Assembly (NCBI RefSeq): GCF_040939455.1
Contig: NC_134108.1
Location: 3,935,501 to 3,999,500, forward strand
Origin: Microcebus murinus
Lineage: Eukaryota; Chordata; Mammalia; Primates; Cheirogaleidae
Reading direction: 5' to 3'
Length of the DNA stretch: 64,000 nt
Shown here: positions 1 to 11,474 of the stretch, in pieces
Layout of the letters: each line of letters opens with the position of its first letter
Position numbering within the stretch: the first letter of the stretch is position 1
Notes under the pieces: model-generated
Database searches by the model: none
What the model saw: only the letters and a program-made list of their open reading frames with translations
What the model was told of the DNA's origin: nothing
Position numbers and translations under genes: made by a program

Positions 1-760
1 CTCTAGAAAAAGAAAACTACAGATTTATAGTTTCATAAACATAATCATGTAAGTCGTTAACAAGATATAAGCAAATTGATTCCAGCTATATATTAAAGGG
101 ATAATATATTATGACCGAATTTTATGTTAAACCAGAAATTCAATGTTGGATGAACATTCATAAATCAAGCAATATGATTCACCATGTTAATTCAATTAAA
201 AGTCATATAATCATCTCAAATCATACATAAAAATCATTTGATTAATTCAAAACCCATTCATATTTTAAAAGTTTTAGTAAACTAGGAATGGAAAAGAATA
301 TTCTCTGGGTAAAAGGTGGCTACCAAAAAACAAAAATCTCTTCTTACAGGTAACATTATAGACTGAATACTATCCATTAGGATCAAAGTAAGAATGACTG
401 TTCTCATCATTCTGTTCAACATTGTTCCAGAAATCCTGGCCAATGCAACTGGTCAAGGAAAAGGAACAAAATATATAACAAGAAAAATGTCTTTATTTAC
501 AGTTGACATGTTCTTATATATAGAAAATTTTAACTAACCTACCAAAAAAGCTGTTAGAAATATTAGTTAAATTTATCAGGGCTGCAAGATATAATGTAAA
601 CATTTAATAATCAATTGTGTCTCTGTAAATCAGCAAAATTTTCAAAAATATTTTTAAAAAACTAAAATAGCTACAAAAACAAATATTCAGGGAATTTTTA
701 AAAATCATAATGTAAAAAGCCTATGAACTGAAAACTAAATAAAACTGCTGAGAGAAACTT
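1..760. other. Unclassified AT-rich intergenic sequence
   Basis: I see no gene, RNA or recognisable repeat here. The sequence is AT-rich, with many short A runs and no long open frame. It ends at the left target-site duplication of the full-length L1. Confidence 0.5.
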
Positions 761-775
761 AAAAAGGCTTAAATA
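761..775. repeat. Left TSD of the full-length L1
   Basis: The 15-mer AAAAAGGCTTAAATA immediately precedes the L1 5' end and recurs exactly at 7536-7550. The site reads CTT/AAAAA, which fits the complement of the L1 endonuclease preference TTTT/AA. A perfect copy on both sides shows that the whole interval was inserted in one target-primed reverse transcription event. Confidence 0.92.
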
Positions 776-2312
776 GGGGGGAGGATCAAGATGGCGGACG
801 AGAAACACCGCCAGACAGAGTGTCTCTGCAGAAAAGACAGATTCTAGCAGAAATTAGAAAAAAGAAGCAAGAAGACAAGCATACAGCGGACAAGGGTCGG
901 AAGGAGGGGGTACCAGAGACCACGGGAGACTCCACGGGAGGAGGCTGCGGAGGAGAACTGGAAGCTAAGACCACCGGAGCAGCCCAGAGACCAGCGAGAA
1001 GGGTAGGTGGATCAGTCACCTTTCCCCTCCCCTGCATCTGGGACTGCTGGTGGACTCTCCAGCAGGTGGAGAGACCTGCGGACACCAGCCCAGAGATGGC
1101 AGCCACCAGCAAGTGGTAACCCTGTAGCTGACGCGGCACCAGGCTCCCAAATCCCGCAGGGCACCTCTGTGTGCACAGACCCGAGTCACGCGGCAGGCGC
1201 CATATTGCCTCCTTCTCCCCTCTGCCGACCCTACCCGCCGCTGCCCAGAGAGACAATACAGCCACCAGCTGGAAGCACCTACAGGGAATGGGACCTTCCC
1301 TTTTGAGGCCCTACAGCAGACTAAGGGGAACACAGACTGTGAGCTCCCTACCCGCCAGCCCTCCCAGGTGCTGCTGGCACGGCGATCCCAGGAGAACGGG
1401 GAAGACCCTGAGGCTGAGAGACATAGACCCAGCTTGGGGTCCCTATGGGCGAATTGGGACTGGCACTCCTCTCCTTGGTGGGGATATAGTTTGAACTCTG
1501 GGACCCAGAGGTCACACCTGCAAACCACATCCCGTGCACCGAGGCCTCGCATTGCCTGGGGCACAGAAGGGATATTTGTGAACAGCCTACTGAGGTGTGT
1601 GTGCCTTCAGGGGCAGTTCAGCGTCCTAGAGGGCAACCCTCCTCCCAAAAGGAGGCCCTATGCGCAGCCCAAGTGGTGTTTCTGCCCAGGAAACCTCCTC
1701 GCCAGCATCACACTCTGGGGAGGCCTGGTGGCGTGTGGTCTGGCCTGCTGCCAGAGGCCCAGGAGTAGCTGCGGAGTTGGGGAGGGTGGAAAGAAGCGAA
1801 GCCCGCTCCAGACTGCATGTCTCAGCCCCACCCCCACACACAGATTTTCTGATTGAGCAGGGCCATTCCAGCCCCTCCCTGGCACCTTTTCCTGGAAGCA
1901 GAGAACAGAACTTTGACCCCTGCTAATGGCATTGGTGGTTCCTGAGGGCAGGCTTACCCAACCCACCTCTGCCCAGACTCTCTCCTAGACCAGCCCTCAC
2001 TGAGGAGGAGAAAAGGACACAGGTGGAAGTCCTAGGGCCTTCCACCGACCACCTAAGGCACTAGAGTGCCTCTCTACAAGAACAAGAGCTGATAACAGGA
2101 CACAAAAACAACAGTGTAGCCTATTCCTCCAAGAAAGCGCCGTCTACTGACAGGGAGGACATCCTGCACAGCCTTTCCACCGCACCTACTGACTCGTTAT
2201 ACAGGGAGTGGTCGAATTTCACCCACAGACACCACCTACCGGCTCAGAAACTAAACAAGGCGTGTGAATACCCAAACAAAAACCTAAAGGAAAAAAACAA
2301 CAACTGATCGAC
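776..2312 (+). promoter_or_regulatory. L1 5' UTR with internal promoter
   Basis: About 1.54 kb precedes ORF1. It is much richer in GC and CpG than its flanks, as expected for an L1 internal RNA polymerase II promoter. It has no reading frame with L1 protein similarity; the open frames on either strand look like by-products of GC content. It is homologous to the 5' part of the composite element at 11.45-14.1 kb: both share blocks such as GGGAGACTCCA and the CACCATATTGC / GCCATATTGC block. Unlike that element it contains no tandem repeat array. Confidence 0.85.
787..797 (+). promoter_or_regulatory. YY1-type site at L1 5' end
   Basis: CAAGATGGCGG lies 11-22 bases from the L1 start. In human L1 a YY1 site with the same core, CAAGATGGC, sits at nearly the same distance and sets accurate transcription initiation. 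Position and sequence support the same role here; binding is inferred. Confidence 0.7.
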
Positions 2313-3314
2313 ATGGGAAGAAATGAGCAAAGGAACTCAGGAAATATGAAGAACCAAAGGGAAAACACACCCCCAAAGAAGAGTACCAGCCCTCTAGAAA
2401 TGGACATCAACCAAAATCAGGCAACCAAAATGACAGAAGAGGAATTTCGTATGTGGATCATAAGAAAACTCACCGACCAGCAACAACTCAATAACCAACA
2501 CAAAGAAACCACAAAACGCCTCCAGGACCTAGAAGAAAAGTTCACTAAAGAAATAGACACAATGAAGAAAAGTTTAACCGAACTTGTGGAAATGAAGAAT
2601 CAATTCAGGGAACTACAAAATACAGTGGAAAGTCTCAAGAACAGGGTAGATCAAACAGAAGAAAGAATCTCAGAGATTGAAGATAACACCCTCCAACTAA
2701 ATAAAACAGTCACAGAGATAGAGCAGAGAAACAAGAGAAAAGAGCAAAGCCCACAAGAGATGTGGGATTATGTGAAGAAACCTAATGTGAGGGTCATAGG
2801 GTTGCCAGAAGGGGAAGAAGACATTACTCAAGGGTTGGTTAAGCTGTTTGAAGATATAATAGAAGAAAACTTCCCAGGCCTTGCTCAAAATCTCGATATA
2901 CAAGTTCAAGAACCTCAGAGGACCCCTGAGAGATTCAATGCAAACAGGAAGACGTCACGACATGCAGTCATCAGACTGACCAAAATATCAACTAAAGAGG
3001 CCATTCTAAGAGCTGTAAGACGAAAGAAGCAAGTAACATACAAGGGAAAGCCAATTCGAATAACATCAGACTTCTCTAATGAGACTTTACAAGCAAGGAG
3101 AGACTGGGGCCCCATACTCACTCTTCTGAAACAAAAAAATGCCCAGCCTAGAATATTATTCCCTGCAAAACTAAGCTTCCTATATGAAGGAGATATAAAG
3201 ACATTCTCAGACAAGCAAAGGCTCAGAAAATTCACCAAGACAAGACCAGCCCTACAAGAAGTACTCAAAACAGTGTTACACACAAAACACCATAATAAAA
3301 ACTCACGAATATAA
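2313..3314 (+). CDS. L1 ORF1 protein (RNA-binding chaperone), uninterrupted
   Basis: The 333-residue frame is close to the usual length of primate ORF1p (about 338). ORF1p trimerises, coats L1 RNA in cis and acts as a nucleic-acid chaperone in the cytoplasmic ribonucleoprotein. Visible parts: a basic, polar N-terminus (1-40), a heptad-rich coiled coil (about 45-145, with stretches such as LQNTVESLKNRV), an RRM-type domain (about 157-250, beginning NVRVIGLPEGEED) and a C-terminal domain (about 250-325) with KGKPIRITSDFS, ETLQARRDW and TRPALQEVLK. The start ATG at 2313 has A at -3 and G at +4, a good Kozak context. No premature stop is present although the adjoining ORF2 is heavily damaged. It ends about 85 bases before the ORF2 start. 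Whether it is still translated is unknown. Confidence 0.93.
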   Translation: MGRNEQRNSGNMKNQRENTPPKKSTSPLEMDINQNQATKMTEEEFRMWIIRKLTDQQQLNNQHKETTKRLQDLEEKFTKEIDTMKKSLTELVEMKNQFRELQNTVESLKNRVDQTEERISEIEDNTLQLNKTVTEIEQRNKRKEQSPQEMWDYVKKPNVRVIGLPEGEEDITQGLVKLFEDIIEENFPGLAQNLDIQVQEPQRTPERFNANRKTSRHAVIRLTKISTKEAILRAVRRKKQVTYKGKPIRITSDFSNETLQARRDWGPILTLLKQKNAQPRILFPAKLSFLYEGDIKTFSDKQRLRKFTKTRPALQEVLKTVLHTKHHNKNSRI

Positions 3315-3398
3315 AAACAACCAAAACCCAAAGATTGAAGGCCACATAATACAATGGCTCAAGAAAGAAATCAAAGCAACAACATCCAACCCAACAGA

Positions 3399-6300
3399 AT
3401 GAACAGTAATCTACCTTACCTATAAGTTCTCTCAATAAATGTGAATGGCTTAAACTCTCCACTCAAGAGACATAGGCTGGCTGAATGGATAAGAAAATAC
3501 AGGCCAAGTATATGCTGTCCTCAGGAAACAACTAACCTGCAAGGATGCATATAGACTAAAAGTAAAAGGGTGGAGATCAGTATTCCAGGCAAGTAGAAGC
3601 CAAAAGAAGGCTGGCGTGGCAGTTCTAATTTCAGACGATTTAGTTTTTAAAGCAACAAAAGTAGTGAAAGACAAAGAGGGTCATTATATGATGGTGAAGG
3701 GCACACTTCAACAAGAAAAGATAACAATTTTAAATATATATGCACCCAACTTAGGTGCACCCAGATTCATAAAGCAAACCTTACTGGATCTAAGCAACTT
3801 GATTAATAGCAACTCCATAATCACCAGAGATTTCAAAACCCCACTGACGGCACAAGACAGATCCTCCAAACAGAAAATTAATAAAGAAATATGAACTTAA
3901 ACAAAACTCTGGAACAATTGTGTCTGACTGACATTTACAGAACATTCTACCCAAAATCCACTGAATATACGTTCTTCTCATCAGCTCAAGGGACATTCTC
4001 TAAGACTGACCATATCCTAGGACACAAAGTACATCTCAAGAAATTTAAAAAAATAGAAATCATACCATGTACTTTCTCAGATCACAGTGGAATAAAAGTA
4101 GAAATCAACCCTAACAGAAACTCACATTTCTACACAAAAACGTGGGAATTAAACAACCTCCTACTAAATGATTACTTCATAAATGAAGAAATCAAGATGG
4201 AAATAAAAAAGTTCTATGAAGAAAATGACAACGGAGAGACAAGTTATCTAATCCTCTGGGACACAGCTAAAGCAGTTCTGAGAGGAAAGTTTATCTCCAT
4301 AAATGCCTATAACCAAAAGGCAAAAAGATCACAAATGGACAATCTAATGAAACGACTCAAAGAGCTGGAAAAAGAAGAACAGACCAACCCCAAACCCAGC
4401 AGAAGAAGTGAAATCAACAAGATCAAATCAGAACTAAACAAAATTGAAAACAGGGAAGCTATTCAGGAGATTAATAAAACAAAAAGTTGGTTCTTTGAAA
4501 AAATAAACAAAATTGACACATCATTGGCTAAGTTAATGAAAAGCAGAAAAGAGAAATCTCTAATAAGCTGCATCAGGAATAAAAAAGGAGATATCACACC
4601 TGATCCCAAAGAGATACAAGATATAATTTATGAATACTACAAAAATCTTTATGTACACAAACTGAAAAATATGGAGGAAATGGACAAATTTCTAGAAACA
4701 CACAGCCTCCCTAGGCTCAACCAGGAAGAAACAGATTCCCTGAACAGACCAATCTCAACAGCTGAAATAGAAACAGAAATTAAAAATCTCCCTAAAAAGA
4801 AAAGTCCCAGTCTAGATGGTTTCACACCCGAATTTTACCACACTTACAAAGAAGAACTTGTACCTATCTTGCAGAAACTATTCCACAGCATCGAGAAGAA
4901 GGGAAACCTCCCCGACACATTTTATGAAGCGAATATTACTCTGATACGAAAACCAGGAAAGGATGCAAGAAAAAAAGAAAACTACAGACCAATATCCCTA
5001 ATGAATATAGATGCAAAAATTTTCAACAAAATCTTAGCTAACCGAATCCAGACGCTTATCAAAAAAATAATCTCTCACGACCAAGAAGGCTTCATCCCAG
5101 GGATGCAGGGATGGTTCAACATACGTAAATCTATAAATGCAATTCACCACATAAACAGAAGCAAAAACAAAGACCACATGATTCTTTCAATAGATGCAGA
5201 AAAAGCTTTTGACAAAATTCAACACCCTTTCATGATACGAACACTTAAGAAAATAGGCATAGAAGGGACATACCTAAAAATGATATAAGCCATATATGAC
5301 AGACCCATAGCCAAGATCATACTGAATGGGGAAAAACTGAAAGCATTCCCACTTAGAACTGGAACCAGACAAGGCTTCCCACTATCTCCACTTCTATTCA
5401 ACATAGTGCTGGAAGTCCTGGCTACAGCAATCAGACAGGAAAGTGGAATTAAAGGTATCCAAATAGGGGCAGAAGAGATCAAACTTTCACTGTTCGCTGA
5501 TGATATGATATTATATCTAGAAAACCCCAAAGATTCAACCAAGAAACTCCTGGAACTGATAAATGAATTTAGTAAAGTCTCAGGATACAAAATCAATACA
5601 CAGAAATCAGAGGCATTCGTATACACCAACAATAATCAAATTGAGAACCAAATTAAAGACTCAATACCCTTCACAATAGCAACAAAGAAATTAAAGTACC
5701 TAGGAGTATACTTAACCAAGGAGGTAAAATACCTCTACAGGGAGAACTATGAAACACTGAGGAAGGAAATAGCAGAGGATGTAAACAGATGGAAATCCAT
5801 TCCATGCTCGTGGATTGGCAGACTCAACATCATTAAAATGTCTATACTACCCAAACTGATCTATAGATTCAATGCAATACCTATTAAAATCTCATCAGCA
5901 TTCTTCACAGATATAGAAAAAATAATTTTACACTTTGTATGGAACCAAAGAAGACCCCGAATATCAAGACCAATTCTAGGCAACAAAAACAAAATGGGAG
6001 GCATTTATATGCCTTATATCAAACTATACTACAAAGCTGTAGCAATTAAATCAATATGGTATTGGCACAAAAATAGGAATATTGACCAATGGAATAGATG
6101 TGAGAATCCTGATATACAACCATCCTCATATAGCCATCTAATCTTTGACAAAGCAGACAAAAATATACGCTGGGGAGAAGAATCCCTTTTCAATAAATGG
6201 TGCTGGGAAAACTGGATAGCCACCTGTAGAAGGCTAAAACAGGACCCACACCTTTCACCTCTCACAAAAATCAACTCACGCTGGATAACAGACTTAAATC

Positions 6301-7227
6301 TCAGGTAAAAAACTATTAGAATTCTAGAGGAAAATGTTGGAAACACTCTCCTAGACATCTGCCTAGGCAAAGATTCTATGAAGAAGTCCCCAAAGGCAAT
6401 CAAAGCAGCAACAAAAATAAATAAATGGGACATGATGAAACTAAAAAGCTTCTCCACAGCCAAAGAAATAGTCATGAAAGTAAACAGAAAACCTACAGAA
6501 TGGGAATAATTTTTGCATCCTACGCATCCGATAAGGGGCTGATAACTAGAATATACTTAGAACTCACAAAAATCAGTAAGAAAAAATCAAATAACCCTAT
6601 TAAAAAGTGGGCAAAGGACTTGAACAGAAACTTTTCTAAAGAAGACAGAAGAATGGCCAACAAACATATGAAAGAATGCTCATCATCTCTAATCATCAGG
6701 GAAATGCAAATCAAAACCACAATGAGATATCACTTAACTCCAGTGAGAATGGCGTTTATCAAAAAGTCTCCAAACAATAAATGCTGGCGTGGATGCGGAG
6801 AGAGAGGAACACTCCTTCACTGCTGGTGGGACTGAAAACTAGTTCAACCTCTGTGGAAAGCAATATGGAGATACCTTAAAGCAATACAAGTGAATCTACC
6901 ATTTGATCCAGCAATCCCATTGCTGGGCATCTACCCAAATGATCCAATGACACTCTACAAAAAAGACACCTGCACTCGAATGTTTATAGCAGCACAAAAT
7001 TCATAACTGCAAGGCTGTGGAAACAGCCCAAGTGCCCATCAATCCAAGAATGGATTAATAAAATGTGGTATACGTATACCATGGAGTACTATTCAGCTCT
7101 AAGAAACAACGGTGATATAGCACATCTTATATTTTCCTGGTTAGAGCTGGAACCCATACTATTAAGTGAAGTTTCCCAAGAATGGAAAAACAAGCACCAC
7201 ATATACTTACCAGCAAACTGGTATTAA
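3399..7227 (+). pseudogene. L1 ORF2 (endonuclease-reverse transcriptase), broken
   Basis: The span of about 3.83 kb matches a normal ORF2 of about 1,275 residues. The N-terminal APE-type endonuclease nicks target DNA and the reverse transcriptase copies L1 RNA there. Endonuclease landmarks: NVNGLNSPLKRHR near 3440, TDHILG and SDHS after 3990; the usual GDFN active-site motif reads RDFK at 3826-3837, losing the catalytic Asn. RT landmarks: [14 protein letters not shown] (about 4795), [10 protein letters not shown] (about 5190) and the FADD catalytic box (5493-5504). The Cys-rich end [16 protein letters not shown] reaches 6832. Damage visible by frame: TAA at 3423, frame changes near 3527, 3890 and 6505, TAA at 5286 and 6306, TGA at 6833, and further disruption after about 7000. 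It cannot encode a functional enzyme. Confidence 0.93.
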
Positions 7228-7268
7228 CTGAGTAGCACCTAAGTGGACACATAGGTACTACAGTAATA

Positions 7269-7300
7269 GGGTATTGGGCAGGTGGGATGGGGGAGGGGGG
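7269..7300 (+). other. G-quadruplex-type tract in L1 3' UTR
   Basis: Successive G runs (GGG, GGG, GGG, GGGGG, GGGGGG) are separated by loops of 1-5 bases, meeting the usual G4 pattern. A second purine/G-rich stretch follows at about 7365-7388. Human and other mammalian L1 3' UTRs also carry a G-rich polypurine tract, so this looks like a conserved L1 property. Folding is inferred. Confidence 0.7.
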
Positions 7301-7432
7301 TATATACATATATAATGAGTCAGATGTGTACCTTCTGGGAGATGGTCATGCCGGAGACTCAGACTTGTGGGGAGAGGGGGGGAAACGGGCATTTATTGAA
7401 ACCTTAAAATCTGTACCCCCATAATATGCCAA

Positions 7433-7438
7433 AATAAA
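7433..7438 (+). terminator. L1's own polyadenylation signal (AATAAA)
   Basis: AATAAA lies at the very 3' end of L1 sequence, just after CCCCCATAATATGCC, and runs into a short A stretch and a TATATATA track. The transcript that made this insertion evidently bypassed it, because non-L1 sequence follows before the final tail. Confidence 0.75.
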
Positions 7439-7450
7439 AAAATATATATA

Positions 7451-7530
7451 GGAAAAAACATTATTTCCAATGTGAAAAGCAAATTATCGAACACTATTTC
7501 AAATAAAATGAGATATCGAAAAGTTTTAGA
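7451..7530 (+). other. 3'-transduced flank of the L1
   Basis: Between the L1 tail (about 7450) and the right TSD (7536) lies non-repetitive sequence. It contains a second AATAAA (7502-7507) about 25 bases before a terminal A-run (7533-7540, partly shared with the TSD). Because it is inside the TSDs it entered with the L1, which identifies it as read-through from the source locus. Confidence 0.85.
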
Positions 7531-7535
7531 AGAAA

Positions 7536-7550
7536 AAAAAGGCTTAAATA
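7536..7550. repeat. Right TSD of the full-length L1
   Basis: Exact second copy of AAAAAGGCTTAAATA; see 761-775. The leading A residues merge with the retrotransposon tail, so the tail length is ambiguous by a few bases. Confidence 0.92.
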
Positions 7551-10062
7551 AATGTAGATACACACCATATTCATGATTTAGAACCCTCAGTATTTTAAAA
7601 GTTTCAATTTCTTTTATTAAGTGCACTCCCAACTAAAGCTACATAAGAATTATTTGTGTGTAATATCAAACTTATTTTACAATTTACATGGGACAGAAAA
7701 TAACCCAAGATATGCAAAGCACTTGGGGAGAACAACAACAACAGAAAAAAAACCAATAAAGTTGGAGAATTTACATTACTTGAATTTCAGACTTACTTTA
7801 CACCTTCAGTTATCAGGAGCTTGTGGTGAACACATATGGAGCAATGAAAAAGAACTGAGTTCTGAAACAGACCCACATACACATGCTCAATAGGTTTTTA
7901 AAAATGCACCAAGCTAACTTCATGGGGTAAGCAGTGTCCTCAACAAACAGTGCTGTGACAGTTGGAAATCTATATCAAGAAAATATAAACTCAATGTTTT
8001 TGGTCAATGTGGCTATCCCATTGAACCATCAATATAAAAAGATAGAGGAAAGCATATTGCAGGGTTGTTAGGAGAGTAGAAAACAAGAGGGATGAAACTG
8101 ATATGAAATAAGAGCCAGCTGACATCAAAATATAGATCCTATCCTCAAATCACCCAAGCAGGTTGGATAGAGCACTAAAACTTACTTTTCAGTTAAAACT
8201 AAACCTCAAGGCCATGCTCCCAAATTTAAATGCTATGTAGCAAAACAAGGTGGGTTAGAAGATTGAATTTTGGTGAACTCCCTTAATTACACCTCTGCCC
8301 ATCCATGACATTTTACCTTGGTGTTGTCTTTCTATAGCTCTTCTACCCTTGGAGTCTGTTGAGGGGAAGGCAAACTACTACTCAAAAGCCCCATTTCCAG
8401 AGCCCCCATGATCTTAGCTGCTTCCTCCTAGATGTGAGCTGAACATCATAATCCAGTATGGGTGAATAAAAGAGGGGCAGTATCCATGCTTTGTACTGAT
8501 GTTCCTTGGTAAGTATGCATTAGCAGTTCTAACAGACCTTTTTTTCTCATCAAATTTTATTTTTAAAAGAACTTTTAGTCTTTGTTTATAAGCCTGGACA
8601 TCCTCAATCAAAAGAGCTTTTGATTTTGACTTTTTGAAATTCAGAGTCCATTACATTTTATCTTACTGTATAGGATTATTGTTCCACTTGGTCAATACAT
8701 TTTGCATTATATTCTAGCATCTATAATAGTTCTTCCTACCAACACTGTGCTGTTTACATATTATACCCCAAGTTTTGACAAAAATGGAAATCAGTTCAAG
8801 GATTAAGACAGAGTCCCCTGCTTACACTAGCAATTTTCCTCTAAGTAAAAAATGGCCCATCAATCTACACTTTTTGCATATATTTGTTCCACCAGCTATT
8901 TTAGCAATTCATATATATGTATTTTTCATTTGGTATACAAGGACATCATGAGGCATGGTGCTGAATGACTTAGTAAAATTAATATAAATCATATCTGCAA
9001 TAGCATGGAACTGTAAGTCGCATAAATAATTCATGCTGGAAATACTGCATTTTATAATAGTAATTGTGGTATTTCCATAGTGAACTTCATATTATAAATA
9101 TTAAAAGTGTTTCCATTTGCCTGGCTTTTGAAAACTTTGTTAGGTTCCATAACTTGTTATAGAACTAACCAAAGATACTAAAATGTTCTAATGAAATAAT
9201 TTGTAATGAACAGAAATTCATCTATATTCAATTGTGTGCATATTAGGCAAATACGAAAAGAAGATTTTCCTTAGATTTTAATTTCTTTATGAAATTTAAA
9301 TACCTGCCTTTAACACCTCCCAGGGAGTTGTTAATTGCTGTGTGATAACCCTTTTAACTAACTAGTCCCTCCCTTCTTCAGCCTCTTTTTGCAGACTTTT
9401 GTTCTATTACTTCAAATAGAGTCTGAGTCTGAAGTCACTGTTCCTGGGGTTTACTGGGACACATCAGCAGCTGGCTTTCCACAAAAAAATCAGTGTCTCA
9501 GTCACATATGATGCGAGGAAGAAAGTGAGAAGAAACAGCCCCGGGCTGAAGATGGAAGCCACTCAAAGGAGACAGTGCTGAAACATGTTCCCTGAGGAGA
9601 CAGTGTTCCTTCTCTTCCCATGCACTCTCCATTGTGTCATTAGACAATGTATGACACGGCTGGAAAGTGACCTAGACCCACCTATTTTCAGAAAATACCA
9701 CTGCCACAAACAGTGTGCAATAGAATGTGTTATTTGTCATTTACATTTCTTCTCTTATTTTGAGTCAAATGTAATCATTCACTAGTCCTCTGAAAGTGAA
9801 GTAAGCAGAAGTGATAGATCTCACCAGACTGCAGGGTTGACATCATGGCATCTTTCCAAATACTGCCTCATGCACCACATGAACAACTCTGTGCATTCCC
9901 AGAGAGTTTTAGTTATATACAATTTTACACTTTGGGGCTGAGTTTGTTTTTCAAAGGCAACTGAATGTCCTTTGCTTCAAATAAATTGTTCTATAGATTA
10001 CTGAGCAGTGAGATAGATTTTTGGTTATCTTACTTATCAGCTCCATTTGCTTAATTTAAGAA
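7551..10062. other. Mostly unclassified intergenic sequence
   Basis: There is no convincing gene. A short stretch at about 7895-8010 (GGGTAAGCAGTGTCCTCAACAAACAG) weakly resembles the C-terminal ORF2 region of an old L1. The remainder, to 10062, shows no repeat or coding pattern I can name; open frames here are short and lack recognisable motifs. Confidence 0.45.
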
Positions 10063-10063
10063 T

Positions 10064-10250
10064 CTCGAACTATGGTGTCCAATATGATAGCCACCAACTA
10101 CATGTGAATATTTAAATTTAAATCAGTTAAAACCAAATAAATTTAAAAATTCAGTTCCTAAGTTGCACTAGCCATTTGTGAATAGTGAATACCTTATCGA
10201 AAATAATATTTGTGTTACCATGAAAAGCCGTATTGTACAGTACTGCTCTG
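10064..10250. mobile_element. Ancient hAT-type (MER) DNA transposon remnant
   Basis: The left end (GGTGTCCAATATGATAGCC) and the reverse complement of the right end (CAGAGCAGTACTGTACAAT) resemble the inverted termini of an old non-autonomous hAT family whose consensus begins CAGTGCTGTCCAATA. The interior is AT-rich with a stretch like 'GTTGCACTAGCCATTTGTGAATAG'-type family sequence. It has no coding capacity. The exact family name would need a repeat library. Confidence 0.55.
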
Positions 10251-10344
10251 GAATAATCTTGATAGTAGGAATTATGGGTTCCAACTCCCATTTTATTTAT
10301 ATTAATTATAAATTTATTGTATTGAATCTTTACCACTGAGGATA

Positions 10345-10617
10345 CAAGAGTCCTTCCTTTTCTGAAGGCAATATAGTCCAAGATCCCCAGTGGAGGCCTG
10401 AAACTTAGGGTTGCACTAAACCCTCTGCACACTGTTTTTTTCCTGAACGGTAACACACTCAGTGAGGTTTCATGGTGCTACTCAGAGTGGCATGCAACTG
10501 AAAATTTATGAATTGCTTATTTCTGAATTTTTTACTTAATATTTTCAGACCATGGTTAACTGTGGGTAGCTGAGCTGAAACTGCAGAAAGTGAAACTGGT
10601 GGTGGGGGCTACTGTGT
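10345..10617. mobile_element. Tigger-like (TcMar) MITE remnant
   Basis: The left part (GATCCCCAGTGGAGGCCTGA) and right part (CCATGGTTAACTGTGGGTAG, then GAAACTGCAGAAAGTGAAAC) match the ends of an old mammalian Tigger/pogo-derived non-autonomous family by memory. It is degraded and non-coding. Confidence 0.6.
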
Positions 10618-10679
10618 ATATTTCTCTATCTTAGTTCTATCATCTACATCATTCAGTGAAAAAGTATGAAAGTAGAAAA

Positions 10680-10830
10680 ATCGGTTTCAAGTCATTATCT
10701 CCCACCTGAAACAGTCCTTTAACCGGTCTAAGCCTGACTTCCCTCTAAGAAATTAATATTACCTGCCCTGCCTCTGTCACAGGACTCTCAGGAGACCTCA
10801 GGTATGCTGAAGTAATAGAGAACAGTGAGG
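10680..10830 (+). repeat. MIR-type SINE fragment
   Basis: The order 'caagtcatt... ttaacc... taagcctgacttcc... aatattacctgccctgcc' follows the MIR core (accttgggcaagtcacttaacctct...cctacctca pattern) with heavy divergence. It is an ancient tRNA-derived SINE fragment without coding capacity. Confidence 0.5.
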
Positions 10831-11439
10831 CAGAAGAGAAAGAAACAGGAAGACCTGGCTGCAGGCCTACTCCAGGACCACCTAGGGTATTGACTCCCAA
10901 GCAGTCATTCAACAATACAATTTTACTTTCCAACTGAAATTGGCAAACTCTTCTTGATGTGTTATCTAGATGTGTTCTCACTGAACAGGCATCTCTGGGC
11001 AGAAGAAATACATCATGATCTTATGCTCCATCTCTTTGGAGCAGACTCCAAGTCCTAAATGAAAAGGACAGTGACCGATACACAGAATGTGGGAGCCATA
11101 ATCAAGAGAACTACTGCAAAGCAAGTGTCCTACTTGGTGGGTCAGCAACAGAACCAGTCAGAAACTCAGCCCCACAAACACGCAGAGCAAACGTGAAGGT
11201 GGTTAGGAGAGGGGACTACATTTCTGGAGACATGCAGTTCCAAAAATTGCGCAGGCACATCAGATATTTGCTTTTCAACTGCTGAATAAGTTACACTCTA
11301 CCAAACAGAGGTTTGAACCGAATGATATTTTGTCAGACTTGGTCAGAAGTTGCTCAAAAACAAGGTTGGGCTTAGGGTATCAGAGGATAAGAAGTGGATT
11401 TCTGTTTGTAGGTTGGGGAACGCACAGCAACACTCTCAG
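10831..11439. other. Unclassified sequence before the composite element
   Basis: No gene or recognised repeat. The open frames are short and unlike known proteins. Confidence 0.4.
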
Positions 11440-11474
11440 GAGGTTAACTAGACTCACCTTCTGGAAACAGAGAA

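Larger units (their letters stand above)
776..7535 (+). mobile_element. Full-length L1 retrotransposon (strepsirrhine type) with 3' transduction
   Basis: A 6.7-kb element contains, in order, a GC-rich 5' UTR (776-2312), ORF1 (2313-3314), a degraded ORF2 (about 3399-7227), a G-rich 3' UTR, an L1 polyadenylation signal (7433-7438), a short A/TA tail, about 80-90 bp of non-L1 sequence with a second AATAAA, and a terminal A-run. Identical 15-bp TSDs flank it. The start GGGGGGAGGATCAAGATGGCGG resembles the human L1 start in layout, with a YY1-type site close to the first base. ORF1 is intact, but ORF2 carries multiple stops and frameshifts, so the copy cannot move autonomously. The perfect TSD and intact ORF1 suggest a moderately young lineage-specific insertion, but the ORF2 lesions show it is not recent. 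Confidence 0.95.

Noticed and set aside
5219..5632. Minus-strand open frames opposite ORF2 (also 2915-3331, 6029-6475, 61303-61581)
   Set aside because: They lie antisense to L1 ORF1/ORF2 and follow its codon pattern; no independent evidence.
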